From NCBI RefSeq assembly GCF_047948215.1, contig NC_134465.1, positions 12,562,522-12,626,521 of the forward strand: a DNA stretch of 64,000 bases. The letters are read 5' to 3'. Both the position numbers and the translations under genes were made by a program. Positions 31,656 to 44,215 of this stretch are shown here, in pieces. A model generated the notes under the pieces. The model saw only the letters and a list, made by a program, of their open reading frames with translations. It did no database searches and had not been told where the DNA came from. The number at the start of each line of letters is the position of its first letter. Position 1 is the first letter of the stretch. Source of the DNA: Lycorma delicatula (taxonomy: Eukaryota > Arthropoda > Insecta > Hemiptera > Fulgoridae).

Positions 31656-32375
31656 GTGTCACAGTGAAACGGAAAATTTTGAAAGTAGTAGTGGCAGACC
31701 TGAGGAATTGATAGAAAGGTGGGAGTGGCATCCTTCCGTGCACAACTACCTGCCACTTGGTAATCATGGACCGGTGGGTCGGTGCACAACGTGCATTTGC
31801 CGTTTGCACTTGCAACAAGAATGGTGGCAGTGTGACTGCTGCTCAACGGGAATTCCAACGTTATTACAATATAGGACGTCGTGGTCGCGCTTCATCTTGC
31901 CACGCCATCAAGTCATTGGTTGAGCTCAAAAAAAAATAACCACGAGGATGTCAATAAACCCCAGAAAACATTGAAGCGGTTCGGGCCTTTATTGGAAGGA
32001 GCCCAAGACGATCGGCAAGGAAACACGCAGCAGCACTGAACTTAAAACGACCCGTCCGCCGAATATTCCACAGCGATTTGATAGTTCACCCTTACAGAAT
32101 TCAGTTTGTACAGGAACTGAAACCATCAGACTACATGGCCCCCTGAATTCCCATGGAAGTGTTTCAAAGTGCCAGGCAAAATCTCAGAATTCGTTTCCAG
32201 GAATGTGTTTGAACGGCCATTATCTTAGTGACATTGTTTTTAGAAATTGAAATTTTTTGTATCGAGACACTTAATGGTATGTAATTTACTTTTTGTTTTC
32301 AATAATAAAACTTGTAAATTCGTTTTTTTACTTTTGTGAGTTACTCAAAAATGTCCCGTTTCCTTGTGCCATACT
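31640..32375 (+). mobile_element. Internally deleted Tc1/mariner-like element (helix-turn-helix kept, catalytic core lost)
   Basis: From the ATG at about 31766 the frame reads MDRWVGAQRAFAVCTCNKNG, then QREFQRYYNIGRRG. After a frameshift come TPENIEAVRAFIGRSPRRSA and FHSDLIVHPYRIQFVQEL (to about 32130). It then passes directly to IPMEVFQSARQNLRIRFQEC (about 32150-32208), which is the extreme C-terminus of this family. The whole DDE catalytic domain between is missing. The intact arrangement is seen in the related copy at 43.3-44.2 kb. AAAAATGTCCCGTTTCCTTG (32347) probably belongs to its right end. Confidence 0.78.
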
Positions 32376-32412
32376 GTATAATTGTATACACAGAGTGTAT
32401 CACAAAGTTCAC

Positions 32413-33603
32413 CTGGGACTTTCATAACCTATTCTACTAGTGAAAATGATGGAAGAAGTTCATATAAACGTATGTCCTAAAAGGCTTATCAATGAAATTT
32501 GTTTAAGTGTCCTCTAAAACATCGAATCCGAAACTCGATTCGCTTAGAAAGACGTTATGTACTGACGCCTGGACTGCATCTATAGCAGCGCCGTGTTGGA
32601 CAGGTCGGTGTTTGTATCAACTACGTTGATACAAATACTGATTACTGAACCTGTTTCCCGGAGATTGCGAAAAGTCGCGCTAATTGTTTTGGGATCAAGA
32701 ATTCTGTGATTCGGAAAAGTATTTCATATTTTACTGCAGCATTACCATTACATACATCCAAAATGAATATCGTAGGGTATTCCTGTTGTAAATAAGTATA
32801 GCATAACTTCAAAGGCAAATCGATCACTGTCAAACTAAATTCACAGAAAACCTTCGCTAACGATTGCACAGTTCACACATTAACCGATATACTTAATGTA
32901 CGTTACAGAATGATTTAAACACTATACAGTACTGGAGATCGTTGAGCAGCTATTATTTTATTGCCAACTTTGAAATAATAGTTTACTGTATTTCTGTCAT
33001 TAATAAAAAAAATTATTATCTAAGTAATTTTTATTTTACAATTCTGTAATCGCCAGTTTAATTTTTTAACAGTAAATCTTGTTTTTACAAATCTTTCACA
33101 ACACCAAAAAAGAATGTGATTTTTGATTACATTAACTACTTTTCTGACAAATGCAGTAATGTACTGTTTCTAAACAAAATTCGAATTTTGCTAACTTTTC
33201 TTTGTTTATTCAACTTATCTTACACTATTTTGTTCAGAATTAAATTTTTTACAAGTTTTCTTTAATTTTTTTTATTTCCATTTAACAAAGTTACTCTATG
33301 TCAAACTTAAAAAACAGGGTTTTTTACAGAGGTTAATTGGTTTTCACCCCAGATTTCTCAAAAACTACTCCAAATACGATTCTGGGACCTATTGTATTCG
33401 ATCAGGTCAAAAACCATGAGAAATCACTAATTCTGCCCCTTAATTAACCTTTTAAATGAGTACGACCTCATTTCTCTGGGGTAGCTGAAATCTGAGCAAA
33501 ATCTTTCACTAGCCATAACTTGCAAACGAAGCACTTTAGAACATATGTTTATGTGTACCTTTTCCATTATTTTCATGAGTAGAATAGGTTATAAAAGTCC
33601 CAG
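32413..33603. mobile_element. TIR-bearing element without recognisable transposase
   Basis: Left arm 32413-32500 (CTGGGACTTTCATAACCTAT, then GAAAATGATGG) is inverted at 33510-33603 (ATAGGTTATAAAAGTCCCAG). Arms of about 80-90 bases match with scattered differences. The 1.2-kb interior has only short frames with no domain I recognise. It sits between two Tc1/mariner-type insertions and looks like a non-autonomous DNA transposon. Confidence 0.78.
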
Positions 33604-33677
33604 TTTGAGCAAAATACCAAATACCTTCATTTTAATAAATCACCTATCAATACTTACATTCAGTCAAAATTTATGTA

Positions 33678-34977
33678 CGAGGTGTGTGAGAAAAGTAATG
33701 AGATTGGTAACACTGCGAGGGATCTGGCAACGCTGTGTCTACCGGTCTGTGCTAGATCGGCTTGTTCATCCCTTCAACATGCTCAATACGAGTTTCAACT
33801 CCGTTCAGCCAACACATTATTTTTGACAGCGCCATCAGTGAAGTTGGTGTTTTTGTTGTGTTACGAAAATGGAGCATCGGAATTTAGAGCGACGTTGTGC
33901 GATCAAGTTTTGTGTTAAACTTGGGGAATCCGCGAGTGTCACCTTTGAAAAGTTGAAACAGGCCTGTGGGGAACATTGCTTATCAAGAGCACAAGTTTTC
34001 CGTCGGTACAAATCGTTTTTGGAAAGCCGAGACATGTTGAAGATCAACCTCGCTCAGGGAGACCTTCGACTTCAAAATCTGACGAAAACGTTGAGCGTGT
34101 GAGGGTTCTTGTGAGATCAGACCGTCGTTTAACAACAAGGATGATGAATGAACAGTTAAATTTAAACACTTTCACCGTACATCAAATTTTGTCAGGCGAT
34201 TTGGACGTGCGAAATTGGTGCCGAAAAATTTCACAACGGAACAGAAGGACAATCGAAGAAACGTGTGCGTTGATCTTCTTGAGAGGACTGACAATGACCA
34301 AGAATTCTTCAATCGTGTGTTCACAGGTGAGAATCCTGGATATTTGAGTACGACCATGAAACAAAGCGGCAAAGCGAAGAGTGGCACACTCCATCATCTC
34401 CTCGACCGAAAAAATGTCGAATGAGCAAATCAAAGATCAAAACCGTGCCGATTTGCTTTTTTGACAGCAGGTGTATCGTGCATACAGAATTTGTTCCTCC
34501 AGGATAAACTGTCAACCAAGTATTTTACAAAGGTGTCCTTGAAAGGCTCAAGAAAAGAGTGATTCGCGTGAGACCAGACATTGCAGACAAATGGATGCTT
34601 CATCATGACAATGCCCCGTACCACACGGCCATTTCCATCATGGAATTTTTGACCTCAAAACGGATTTTTACGGTCCTTCATCCCCCCTATTCACCTGATT
34701 TGAGTCCTTGTGACTTTTTCCTTTTCCCAAAATTGAAACATGTTTTAAAAGGTTGTAATTTTGGAACTATGGAAAACATTGAAAAGACTGTGACTGACCA
34801 GTTAAAAGCCCTACCAGTTGAAGCTTTCCAGCGCTGCGAGTAGGAGTGGAAACAACGACTCCACCGGTGCATACCTGCCCAAGGGAACTACTTTGAAGGG
34901 GATAAATATTGTTGTTTGAAAAAATAAAAACTTTGGTAAGTAAAAAGTCAGTCTCATTATTTTTCTCACACAACTCG
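33678..34977 (+). mobile_element. Full-length mariner transposon, inactivated
   Basis: Length is 1300 bases, standard for mariner. The left end CGAGGTGTGTGAGAAAAG and the reverse complement of the right end (CGAGTTGTGTGAGAAAAA) form about 28-base TIRs, each flanked by TA (33676-33677 and 34978-34979). The interior encodes a mariner transposase on the plus strand in at least three frames. It is the best preserved DNA transposon here. Confidence 0.95.
33869..34915 (+). pseudogene. Mariner (DD34D) transposase, frameshifted
   Basis: The start at 33869 gives MEHRNLERRCAIKFCVKLGE and SRAQVFRRYKSFLESRDM, the first helix-turn-helix. After a shift comes DQPRSGRPSTSKSDENVERV (about 34040-34100), then NEQLNLNTFTVHQIL. 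After another shift comes FTGENPGYL near 34320, the region of the first catalytic Asp. At 34559-34843 follow MLHHDNAPYHTAI (second Asp) and YSPDLSPCDFFLFPKLKH (third Asp), then KALPVEAFQRC, a premature stop, and GNYFEGDKY at the end. Several indels and one stop inactivate it. Confidence 0.93.
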
Positions 34978-34979
34978 TA

Positions 34980-37840
34980 TTATTTGTTAAGGCAAACATT
35001 TTGCACATCATGATAAACTTCTCTAATGTTCTGATAATACATAAAGTTTATTGGAAGTACATTAAAAAAATGGCCGACTTTTCAGTATTTTCAGGCATAC
35101 TGGTAGAATTTCCATTCTATAGTACCTCAACAAAGAAGTGCCTGCTCTGCTGGCTACTTAGTGTGACATCAAAATAGAGTTCAGGTAATAGCTGACAATT
35201 TTTCCCTACCTACCAAAGAAAGAAGAGTTAGGAAATAGGAAAGCCGAGGAAGAGGAGGATCAGCCAACTGCAGTAGGTACACTACATCTCATCCAGATTC
35301 ACGTAGTTTGGAATCTTATCCAAACTAATAACCAAGATTAAAATTTAATTGACATATAAAGTGTAAAATTCCTAAGAATACCACCACTTCTTGTTGAGTT
35401 ATCTTTTACCAGCTTAGAATATATTTTAACAAAAAAAAATAATTAAATCATAATATTTTTATACCAAATGAGACAGTGAACAAATGCTCCATTCTCTTCA
35501 GCTGAAAGAGTTTAATATGAATTTTAATTATTCTCTTTAGTTCAAAAAACATTACTGTTGTAAAACAGCTGATTTGAATATACAAGATAAGCCTTGTTTG
35601 TTTGTATGCATCACTAAATATTTTTCAAACTTATAAAATAAGTGATTCAAATTTCTTTTATTCTATTAATTTTCATATACTCTTTTTTCTGATAGTTTTT
35701 AGAAAGCTAAAATGTATTCTTTTAATTATTATTTGCTAAAATTAATTTTGTTGTAATATTTCAAAAACTGATAACATTACTATAGCTGGCCCTACTATAT
35801 CAACTGGACTAGAGTTCAACTATCAGCAAACATCTAACATTTTTTCACATACTGTTTCATCCACTATTTTGCAAAAAATGTGATCAAGATTTATTTATTT
35901 ATTGTTAAAGCCACAGCAGGCTTACATTGAATTAGTCACTTCCACAAAAAATTCATTTTTTAACACATGAAAAATGTCATGCCTGTTCAGTATTTGGATC
36001 CAGTATTTCCAAATGAATGACAGAATATTAATATTTCACCATGGAGGTCAGTGAATGTTAATAAAATTAAAAAAACAAATTTCTTGTTCAATAATCAGTA
36101 CTTAACAAATTGTTAAGCAACTGTGAATAATTTAAATAAAAAATTATTTAAAACTAGTTTAAAAAAAACTTTGATAAGAGGTCTGTCAACTGTTACCTAT
36201 TACTTAGGGTTCAAATCATTTCTTAAGACAGATTACATTTCTATGTAATAAAGTTTTCATTAGTTTTTTGACTTCAAAAGCCATTAAAAAAAACCATCAA
36301 TTCAACCACTAAAAAAGTTATTTAACACAATAAAAAAAAGAATAAATATTCACTCTGGGTGGACTTTTCTGACTTCCATTCTAGTCAACATGGTAAGAAA
36401 AAATTAACAGATCCAAAAATCAAAGAAAATAATACCTCAATAAAGCCTTTAAAGGTTAATAATATTCAAAGTTGTAAAGGATGAGCCTAATATAAATTAA
36501 CATTCTTTTGAAATTTTGTTTTTATGTATTTTTTTTATGAAATAAAATTAGATAGAGCAATAACCAAGCAAATGTAAAAAAAGTTACTTGTGTAAGTGAG
36601 CTAATTTTATTTTATTGATTCACAAATAAATTTGAATCAGAACAATTTCACTGTTAAAATGTAGGGTAATAAATAAAATAAACACATTTTAGAATATAGC
36701 AAATTTTAGAATATCAAATGGGTAAAGAACATTTGAGAAATACCAAAAACCTGTTACATAAATTTTATTAATTTTTTAACGTAATAAATACATCAGTCAA
36801 AACAACAAAACTGATTAGAATGGAAAAACCATTAATCAGAAAAAAAAGAGGTCAATATTTTCATAGGGATTCCCCAACCTTGATTTATATTTTATTATAT
36901 TCATCAAACAAAGTAAAAAGAAGAAAAAACTCTGAAAAGCTTTCATAAAGTAGTTCAATGTCATGTTAAAAGGATATGAGCACAAAAAAACCTGTAATAG
37001 AAACTTCATGGTTATGGTAAATCTTTAATTATTTTTTTTTTATAATAAATTATTATAAAATACAAAAACGAGTTTTGTATATTCCCACAATGATATATGT
37101 TTCAAATCCAGTTCAAGCAAATGTTTTAAAAATTTTTTTAAATATTTTTTCATATGTTAATGTACATTTTTCATCTCCTACTACTACAAAAGGAAGAACA
37201 ATTTTTTATTTATATTTGTGGTACTGTAATTCCAGAATAGTTTCATTAATTTCATTCAACGGTTCCAAATTATTTTTATCTTAAGCACATGAATGATACA
37301 AGATAAATAACAATTTGAAAAAAAAATATAGGGGTGGTAGAATTTAGAGCTAGTGTGGACTGTATTTTTGATGAGATGGTAGATAATGAAATGAAGCAAC
37401 GCTATGTTCTTCTTGAATCGTTATATTTAATTTCTTGTCATCCTTGATGTTTTCATTGAATTACAATAGTTACATTAAACTTAAGAATGTATGACACTTT
37501 AATCATAATTGAACTTCAACATTATCAAGAAAATATGAGTCCCCTTGGACTGAAATGAAAACACGACCGCACTGTGCGGGATTCTTACGTAGAATGATCA
37601 TATTAGATTAACTCGCCGGCCAGCACTAGTAGATGCTAGAGTGCAGCACTAACTGGCTCAACATGGAACGGAACATTGGGACAAAGTTACATTGGTGTGT
37701 CCAGTGAGGAATTAAAATAACATCAAGAAGAATGCGACAAAAAAATGAAATACGGTAAGAGGTCAAACAGATAAACCCCTGAAATGATGTGGATGTATAA
37801 ACTAAGAAGATTACAATAAGAAGTAAAGTGGAAAAGGTTT
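34980..37840. other. A+T-rich stretch, no recognised feature
   Basis: No supported coding exon. Sequence around 37540-37760 is less A+T-rich (ACGACCGCACTGTGCGGG and neighbours) and may be an old repeat, but I could not match it to another copy in the window. Confidence 0.4.
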
Positions 37841-37844
37841 AGGG

Positions 37845-38445
37845 AATTTACTTTTTTAGTCGTGAAAAATTTCAGATTTCACCAGAAATATACATTTTGA
37901 CCACCCCTGAATCCATTTTGACTAATTTCAGGGTGACGTCTGTACGTTACGTATGTGTGTATGTATCTCGCATGATTCAAAAACGATTAGTCGTAGGATG
38001 TGAAATTTTGGGTTTAGTACTGTTCTATCATCTAGTTGTGAACCTACCTTTTTTATTACAATCAACTAAACTAAAAGTGTCCAAAAAAGCCCAAAAACCA
38101 AAAAAATTGGATTTTGGACTTTTTCTTAACTGTAGTAATATGCCCTCATTGAGAGCTTTACATTGATATTTCATAAGTGGTAGTTATTTTCATTGGTTCC
38201 AGAGTTATAGCCTATAAAATTTTAATTAATGATATATTTGGATCTTACCAGGGGAAGACACATCAGTTCGAATCAGACTTCATCTCCTTTATTTTTAATT
38301 TAAATATATTGATTTATTAATAATTATTAACCTCTGATTGTAAAAAAAAATTATGATAAATAATAATTCAATAATAACAAAAAAAATATATGAAAAAATC
38401 AAAAGGCATACAAGGAAGTCTGTGGTGTCCACATCAATTTTTTTA
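37845..38445 (+). repeat. Unclassified dispersed repeat, copy 3
   Basis: Shares ordered blocks with copies 1 and 2: CGTGAAAAATTTCAGATTTC, GTATCTCGCATGATTC, AAGTGTCCAAAAAAGCCC, the palindromic AAAAAATTGGATTTTGGACT, ATTTCATAAGTGGTA, and GGCATACAAGGAAGTCTG with GTGTCCACATCA at its right end. It is somewhat shortened relative to copy 1. Confidence 0.82.
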
Positions 38446-38539
38446 TTGAAGAAGGCAGTGGGGATATAATCTAAGACAGTTCAATCATAAAATATTCATT
38501 ATGTTCTTCCAAAAGCCTCTATTTTATTAAGTTATATTT

Positions 38540-38790
38540 CTCTGATTTATGCCAGAACCTTCCCAACAAAGTCTGGAATATACACATTTCCCAAAATGTT
38601 TAAAATGTTTCCTCTAAGTACCTCATATTTAAGAATAATGTGTTTTTCAGGGTCAGGAAATTGATTATAACAATACAAAACATCATCCAGAAGAAAACAC
38701 ATCCTACAATGATTCAGAATGTCTATGTCCATATTTGATGAATAATGATGACAATTATAAAAAATCTTAGTTTCATTAACCAACCCAAAT
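38540..38790 (-). mobile_element. LINE C-terminal fragment (possible)
   Basis: The 78-residue minus-strand frame (38547-38783) ends with PDPEKHIILKYEVLRGNIL, resembling the tail after RNase H in I/Jockey-type LINEs (a Pro-Glu-His-Ile-x-x-x-Cys-x-x-x-x-x-x-Arg pattern, with the Cys changed here). There are no other domains. Confidence 0.4.
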
Positions 38791-39109
38791 AAGTTGGTTG
38801 TATATAAAGCATATAGCTATTGAGCAAAACATAATAGGCAAATTGTATGTCGTATTAATCCTTTAAAACAGTGTATGAATTAAAAATCTAAAACTAAACA
38901 AAGCAAGATAAACAGATAAAACCTACTCTTATAATGTGTGATTCAGCAAAATAGATGATTTTTTTTAACAATCATGTGAGAGGATGGGTGAAATGGCAAA
39001 CACTGTTAGAAATTTTCCACTCTAGCACTCAGTTATAATGCAGATATACAGTCTGCATTGAATAGTGCATCTTTATTGTAAAAGCATATTATAAAAATAG
39101 TCAAAGTTT

Positions 39110-39460
39110 CATGTTTGCACAATGTGCTTTTATACAAATTTTGGCTTATTTGTAAATGATTTGTTTCGTTGTACAATTGTGTCTGCCCACGCAATCAAGT
39201 CCTGGATCACTAATTTTGAAGAAATAGACGCAATATCTAAGAAATGAGGTAAAAGTGGAACATTGTATATTCCAGTAAACACCTTGGAATATTAGTTCAT
39301 CGGTACGTCTCAATACTCAAGCTCTCAATCCTTCCATGCAGTAGATTTTATGTCAAGATCTTTACTATCATGCTTAAAATATGTTAAGTGTTGTTCTCCA
39401 GTAAGATAAGCGATGAATTTAAGAAGAAGTTGGTCAGATTCCTCCAGATGTACTTCAAAT
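39110..39460 (+). mobile_element. Possible Tc1/mariner-like N-terminal relic
   Basis: IVSAHAIKSWITNFEEIDAI near 39175-39235, followed by a stop and a Lys-Ser-Gly-Thr, resembles the helix-turn-helix linker of the family found at 31.7 and 43.3 kb. The continuation is too diverged to confirm. Confidence 0.3.
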
Positions 39461-39464
39461 GGTG

Positions 39465-41690
39465 ATGAACAAATCCAAGCGAGGCTTATTGAATATTTAT
39501 AATGAGCTTATGTAATTTTTATCATTTAATTAGGATTATAACTATATAATTTGTAAGAAATCAAAATACTTTTCCATTAACTTTTACTTGGTACAAAGAA
39601 TTTTTTTAAAATTCCATTGCTAACTATTTACAGTATCTTTAAAATGGCCCATTTCACTGAACCGTTCTATTATTTCATTAATAAAAATTGTAAAAGAATA
39701 ATAATAATAAAATTGACAACTTTTACTTAACACAATAAATGTTTATTTCAATAACTTGTCAAATGTAATATAATCTAAAATAAAGATGTACAATAAGAAA
39801 TTGCCTGTTTGGTAGAAAAGTAAACTTGTTTATCGGTTGCTAAGCAACTGGTAAACATTGATTTTTTCAGTGCCCTATATTATGTTAGTTTTACAGAAGA
39901 AAAGTGGGTTGTTATTTTAATATTATAACTATGATCAATTATTTGATAGAAGTATCTGATTAAAAGCTGTCGCATTCAATCAAATCTGAATTATCTGGGT
40001 AAGTACAAATCATAATAAAAATTAAATTTAAAAGAAAATTAATTAATAATAATTATAAATTCATTCACTTAACTCATTACAGATTTAACAATTTACTGAA
40101 TAATTTATAAACGATAAAATAATTATAATATTTTTTTAAGTATTTTCTTTTATAAATATTAAAAATGTTTAAATGACTTTTTTTTTGAGACAAATAGAAA
40201 AAAAAAAATTTTTTTTTTTTTTTTTAATTCTTCTTATTTTAAATTACAAATAACTCACCATCTATAATTTTTTTATTGCTTAAAAAAATAAACTGATTTT
40301 TATTTTTTAGTTGTTTTTGGAGTCTGTTATAAAATTTATTTTTAAGTTTTCAGTTTATTTTTATTTAAAATATGGTTAAACCTACAAAACATGCTATCCA
40401 TATGTAAAAATAAAGTTCTTTGGGAGAAATATTAAGGTGAGAAACTTGATAAAGTTTTCACTTTCACATCTCATGTTGATAAACAAAAGAAAGGGAGTTC
40501 ATGGAGTAATTATGTAAAAAGAATATTCCTATTTTTTATATTGGTTTTGTTAAGGACCATCTGTTTAATAAAATTGCAAGTTACCATACATTAACAGAAG
40601 AAAATTAGTTTTAAGTGCTGTGCAATTAAGTGCTCCATTCTAAAATTGATATTGATGGTAACTTATAGATCGACTGGGTTTTTTTGAAACCTTTCTTAAA
40701 ATAACTTACTTGAAACTAATTAACTTATTCTCTAATTATTATTATTATCTCTAATTAATTAACTTGAAACTCTTCTTAAAATTCCTAATAAATTCAATAT
40801 CAAAGTGTGTTGCAATTTTAATGTTACTTTTCGAGACAATTCTATTGTATGACAATTGAATATCAACTCACTTTTGAGATAGCAGGTCTGAATATTTTGA
40901 TCTCCTACCCAACTAGAATTATAAGAACCATGGTCACCTTTATAGATAATATTTTTACGAATTAACCAAAGGATAATTTTTGATCCTTTTGTGCAGATTA
41001 TTATGACTATTACTTGACAATTATGATCTTTCAGATCAGATCAGTCACATCATTTATTGATGAAAATATGCGATGAGACAAGGATTACTTTTATTCTTTT
41101 AAAAGAATGATAAGTAAACACCCAATTAGAAATCTGGGAACATTGTCACAAACAAATTGGGAAAGTAATGATAAAATTAGCTTTTATGAAAAAATTAAAA
41201 ATTTTCTTAATGCATTTTAGAAAGCTTTCTTTCTAGCATGCCCTTTAGTACAAAAAGAACCAGTTCAAATCTAAGAAGTAAAATGAATGGATTATTAAAG
41301 TAATTATAAATCATTGTTCTAAGCTACAAAATCAAGACAAAACTTGAAAAATTATACCCGTCACCTAAAATAAACCTTTAAAAACACGCCCGATAGAATC
41401 ATCCAGCAGCAAGGGACTCTGTCCAGGTTCTGCGATCCGTAGGGAGAATCTATAAACTCCCGCCAACTTTGCATTCCATTCCATTCGTACAAAATCACTA
41501 TGAAATGTCTAAATACAATTTGTCTATTAACTTCTAAATTTATTTGAAAAATTACAAATGAATTTATACTAAAGTTATTCATATTGCTAAGAGATTATAT
41601 GATGATCATTTCTAAACTTCAGATTCTGAACAGTTTGTAAGTTAATAAATCTAAAACCATGAGAGGAGTTGTCAAAAGTGAAAGCAGATG
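39465..41690. other. A+T-rich stretch, no recognised feature
   Basis: Low-complexity T and A runs near 40180-40225 and short direct tracts occur; no gene, RNA or transposon could be supported. Confidence 0.4.
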
Positions 41691-41694
41691 TTAA

Positions 41695-42900
41695 TAAAAC
41701 CAACCAAATAACTTACCAAAAATACAAAAGGACTCATCTGTTACTTCATCCTGTATTCAGATAGCAGAGAAATTTAATAATTTCTTTTCCAGTACTTCAA
41801 ACAACAATAATACTGATCCACATTAAACAAAGCTATTCACTTTGAATGCTTTTGTTGATGAATCGGTATTCTTATTTCCTGTTGATACCCAAGAAGTTAA
41901 AAGTTGTATTCTAAATATAAAAAGTAAATATTCACTGGTTATTGATGAAATTCTTACCAGCATATTAAAAGAAGTCATAGATGCTTTTATAATCCCTCTA
42001 ACAAATTTGATAAAGAATCTTTAAACAATGTTGTATTTCCCAGCTGCCTTAAGACTTAACATTTTTATTCCCCTTCTTATGAAAAGTTCAAATTTACAAA
42101 ATAATAAGCCAATTTTGTTACAATCGGTATTTTCTAAAGTATTTTAAAAAATTGATTTTTAAAATTTGTTTAAAAATATACCTTTAACAAACTTGTAGAA
42201 CGGTTTTAGGAAAAAAATTTAGTGGCACATGCCATTTCCCAGTTTTTGAAAAATATTTTAAAATTGTAGAGCTAACAAAAAGATCCAATTTACAATTTTT
42301 TGCAATCTCAGTAAAGCACTTGATTTATTTATACAGTTTTTATAATGAAACAACTTAGTGGCTGTGGTATCAGACAAACTGCTTACAAGTGGTTAAGTCA
42401 TACATTGCAAACTAAAATTATTTAATTGAAATTTCATCTTTTGGTAAGAATACACATGCAAAATTAGTTCTCATTTCAAAATTTAGAATGCAGAGTGTCT
42501 CAGAAAAGTGTTCTTGGCCCCTTGCATTTCTTATTGTTTATTAATAATTTTAGCTTTAGAATAAGCTTTAGAAATTCATTTTAACTCTCTTTGCAGTCAA
42601 TCACAACTTTATCTATATCTGAAAACAATTCTTAAAACTAATTGAAAATTGTATGAGAGCAGCTTAAAAAATTATTCACTGGATAGATTGACACCATCTA
42701 GCTTTAAAGATAAAACCGTTGAATTGTGCTTCTCAGGTAGAAAATGTTGCTAATCATGTGAATAGAATTCCGTTAATGATAATGATATTTTTGTTGACCA
42801 TAAAGCAACATTTCTAGGTATTTTATTAGAAATAAAGTTCATATCTGATTCTAATTTATTTCATTTGTAACAAAAATTACAACATGTTTTGCTCTGAAGC
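41695..42900 (+). mobile_element. Decayed Jockey-like LINE fragment (RT region)
   Basis: The open piece at 41842-42024 reads PVDTQEVKSCILNIKSKYSL then DEILTSILKEVIDAFIIPLT, the pre-RT and first RT blocks (Lys-Ser-x-x-x-x-Asp-Glu-Ile). Later pieces give CNLSKALDLF (about 42300) and LLIILALE (about 42540). It is homologous to the fragment at 15.1 kb but longer and with many stops. Confidence 0.68.
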
Positions 42901-43140
42901 GGCTTAAAATGCTACTTGTCATTATTATTAAATATTTATTAAGCATATATATATTCCCATCCCAACTATCATTGGTCATCTCCTGGAATTTCCTTTTAAG
43001 ATTTTAAGATGAAAAACTGGGCTGATCATTATCTGGTGCCCATAAGTATGAATCATATAGACTGATATTTATAAAATGAAATATTTTAACTTATCTGTGT
43101 GTTTATGAATAGGCAATCTTTGCTAAAAAGAAGTCATTAT

Positions 43141-43300
43141 TTAAAACTTTGTAATATCCACCCCTACCAAAGCAATCAATGGAATTGTTTGTGTACAAGG
43201 TCCGGCATATGAATCTGACGATTTTGTAGTAATTGTTATGTTGGCACCACTGTCAATGAGAAGGCGGGAGTGTTCTACATCGACAGGTCTATTCATGCTA
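43141..43300 (-). other. Retroviral-like protease-type fragment (tentative)
   Basis: The minus-strand frame contains VEHSRLLIDSGANITIT, with a Leu-Leu-Ile-Asp-Ser-Gly-Ala core like the active site of retrotransposon aspartic proteases. It ends against the start of the transposon at about 43300. It may be a sliver of an LTR element. No gag, RT or LTR was found beside it. Confidence 0.3.
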
Positions 43301-44215
43301 TTTCCGTAGCCAGTATGTCGTGGTCGGGTGAACAACGAGCGTTTGTGATCGAAGCCTATTTTAAAAATAATGACTCGGTTATTGTAACACAGCGTTTATT
43401 TCGCAGACATTTCAATTTAAATCGACACGCGTCTGTTCCTAGTAGGAATACGATATTGTTGTGGGTGAAGAGTTTTAGGAACACGTCGTCTGCTTTAAAA
43501 ATGAAACCAACAGGAGGAAAACGGACTGTGAGAACGCCTGAAAACATTAACGCTGTAAGGTTAGCTGTCACGCGGTCCCCACGACGTTCAGCAGCGAGAC
43601 ATGCTGCTGCGCTAGCCATTTCTGATCGAAGTGTACGACGAATTCTTCATGCCGACCTGAAATTCCATCCGTATAAGTTGATGTTAGTGCAGCAACTTAA
43701 TGCAAATGATCGGGCGTCTCGCAAAGCAGCTTGCGAGGTCATCCTCGAAAATGTCCACCAGGATGCCGTTATTCTTTTAAGTGATGAGGCGCAATTTCAT
43801 CTGTCAGGATTTGTGAATAAACAAAATTACCGTTATTTGGGCTTCGCATAATCCACGGCAAATTCTTGAAAAACCACTGCACAGTCAATATGTTACAGTG
43901 TGGTGTGCGGTTTCAAAGTTCGGCATAATTGACCCGTATTTTTTTAAGGAGTTAAATCGCAGAGTAACAGCAACATCTCATCGATACGTAAACATGTCGA
44001 ATGAATTTCTGCGACCGAAACCGAATGACTTTCAAGGACATGAAATTTGGTTTCAACAGGACGGTGTCACCGACCATACAGCGAGAATCGCAATGGATGT
44101 TCTGCGAGAAACCTTTCCTGGACGTTTGACTTCCCGATTTGGCGACATTCCTTGGCCAGCGTGTTCACCTGATCTGGCTGTTTGTGATTTTTTTTCTGCG
44201 AGGGTATCTCAAACA
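43300..44215 (+). mobile_element. Tc1/mariner-like element with near-complete transposase, frameshifted
   Basis: The transposase runs from about 43317 (MSWSGEQRAFVIEAYFKNND) through the helix-turn-helix (VPSRNTILLWVKSF), TPENINAVRLAVTRSPRRSA and FHPYKLMLVQQL to LSDEAQFHLSGFVNKQNYRY with the first catalytic Asp. A one-base indel near 43836 breaks the frame. The rest continues at 43898 with MWCAVSKFGIIDPYFF, EIWFQQDGVTDHTAR (second Asp) and RFGDIPWPACSPDLAVCDFF (third acidic site). A second indel in the T run near 44188 disrupts the tail. It stops at about 44215 against another transposon, so its right end is lost. Confidence 0.85.

Noticed and set aside
31535..31858. Minus-strand 107-residue frame ending in a Phe run
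   Set aside because: Shadow of the deleted transposase plus the poly-A tract.
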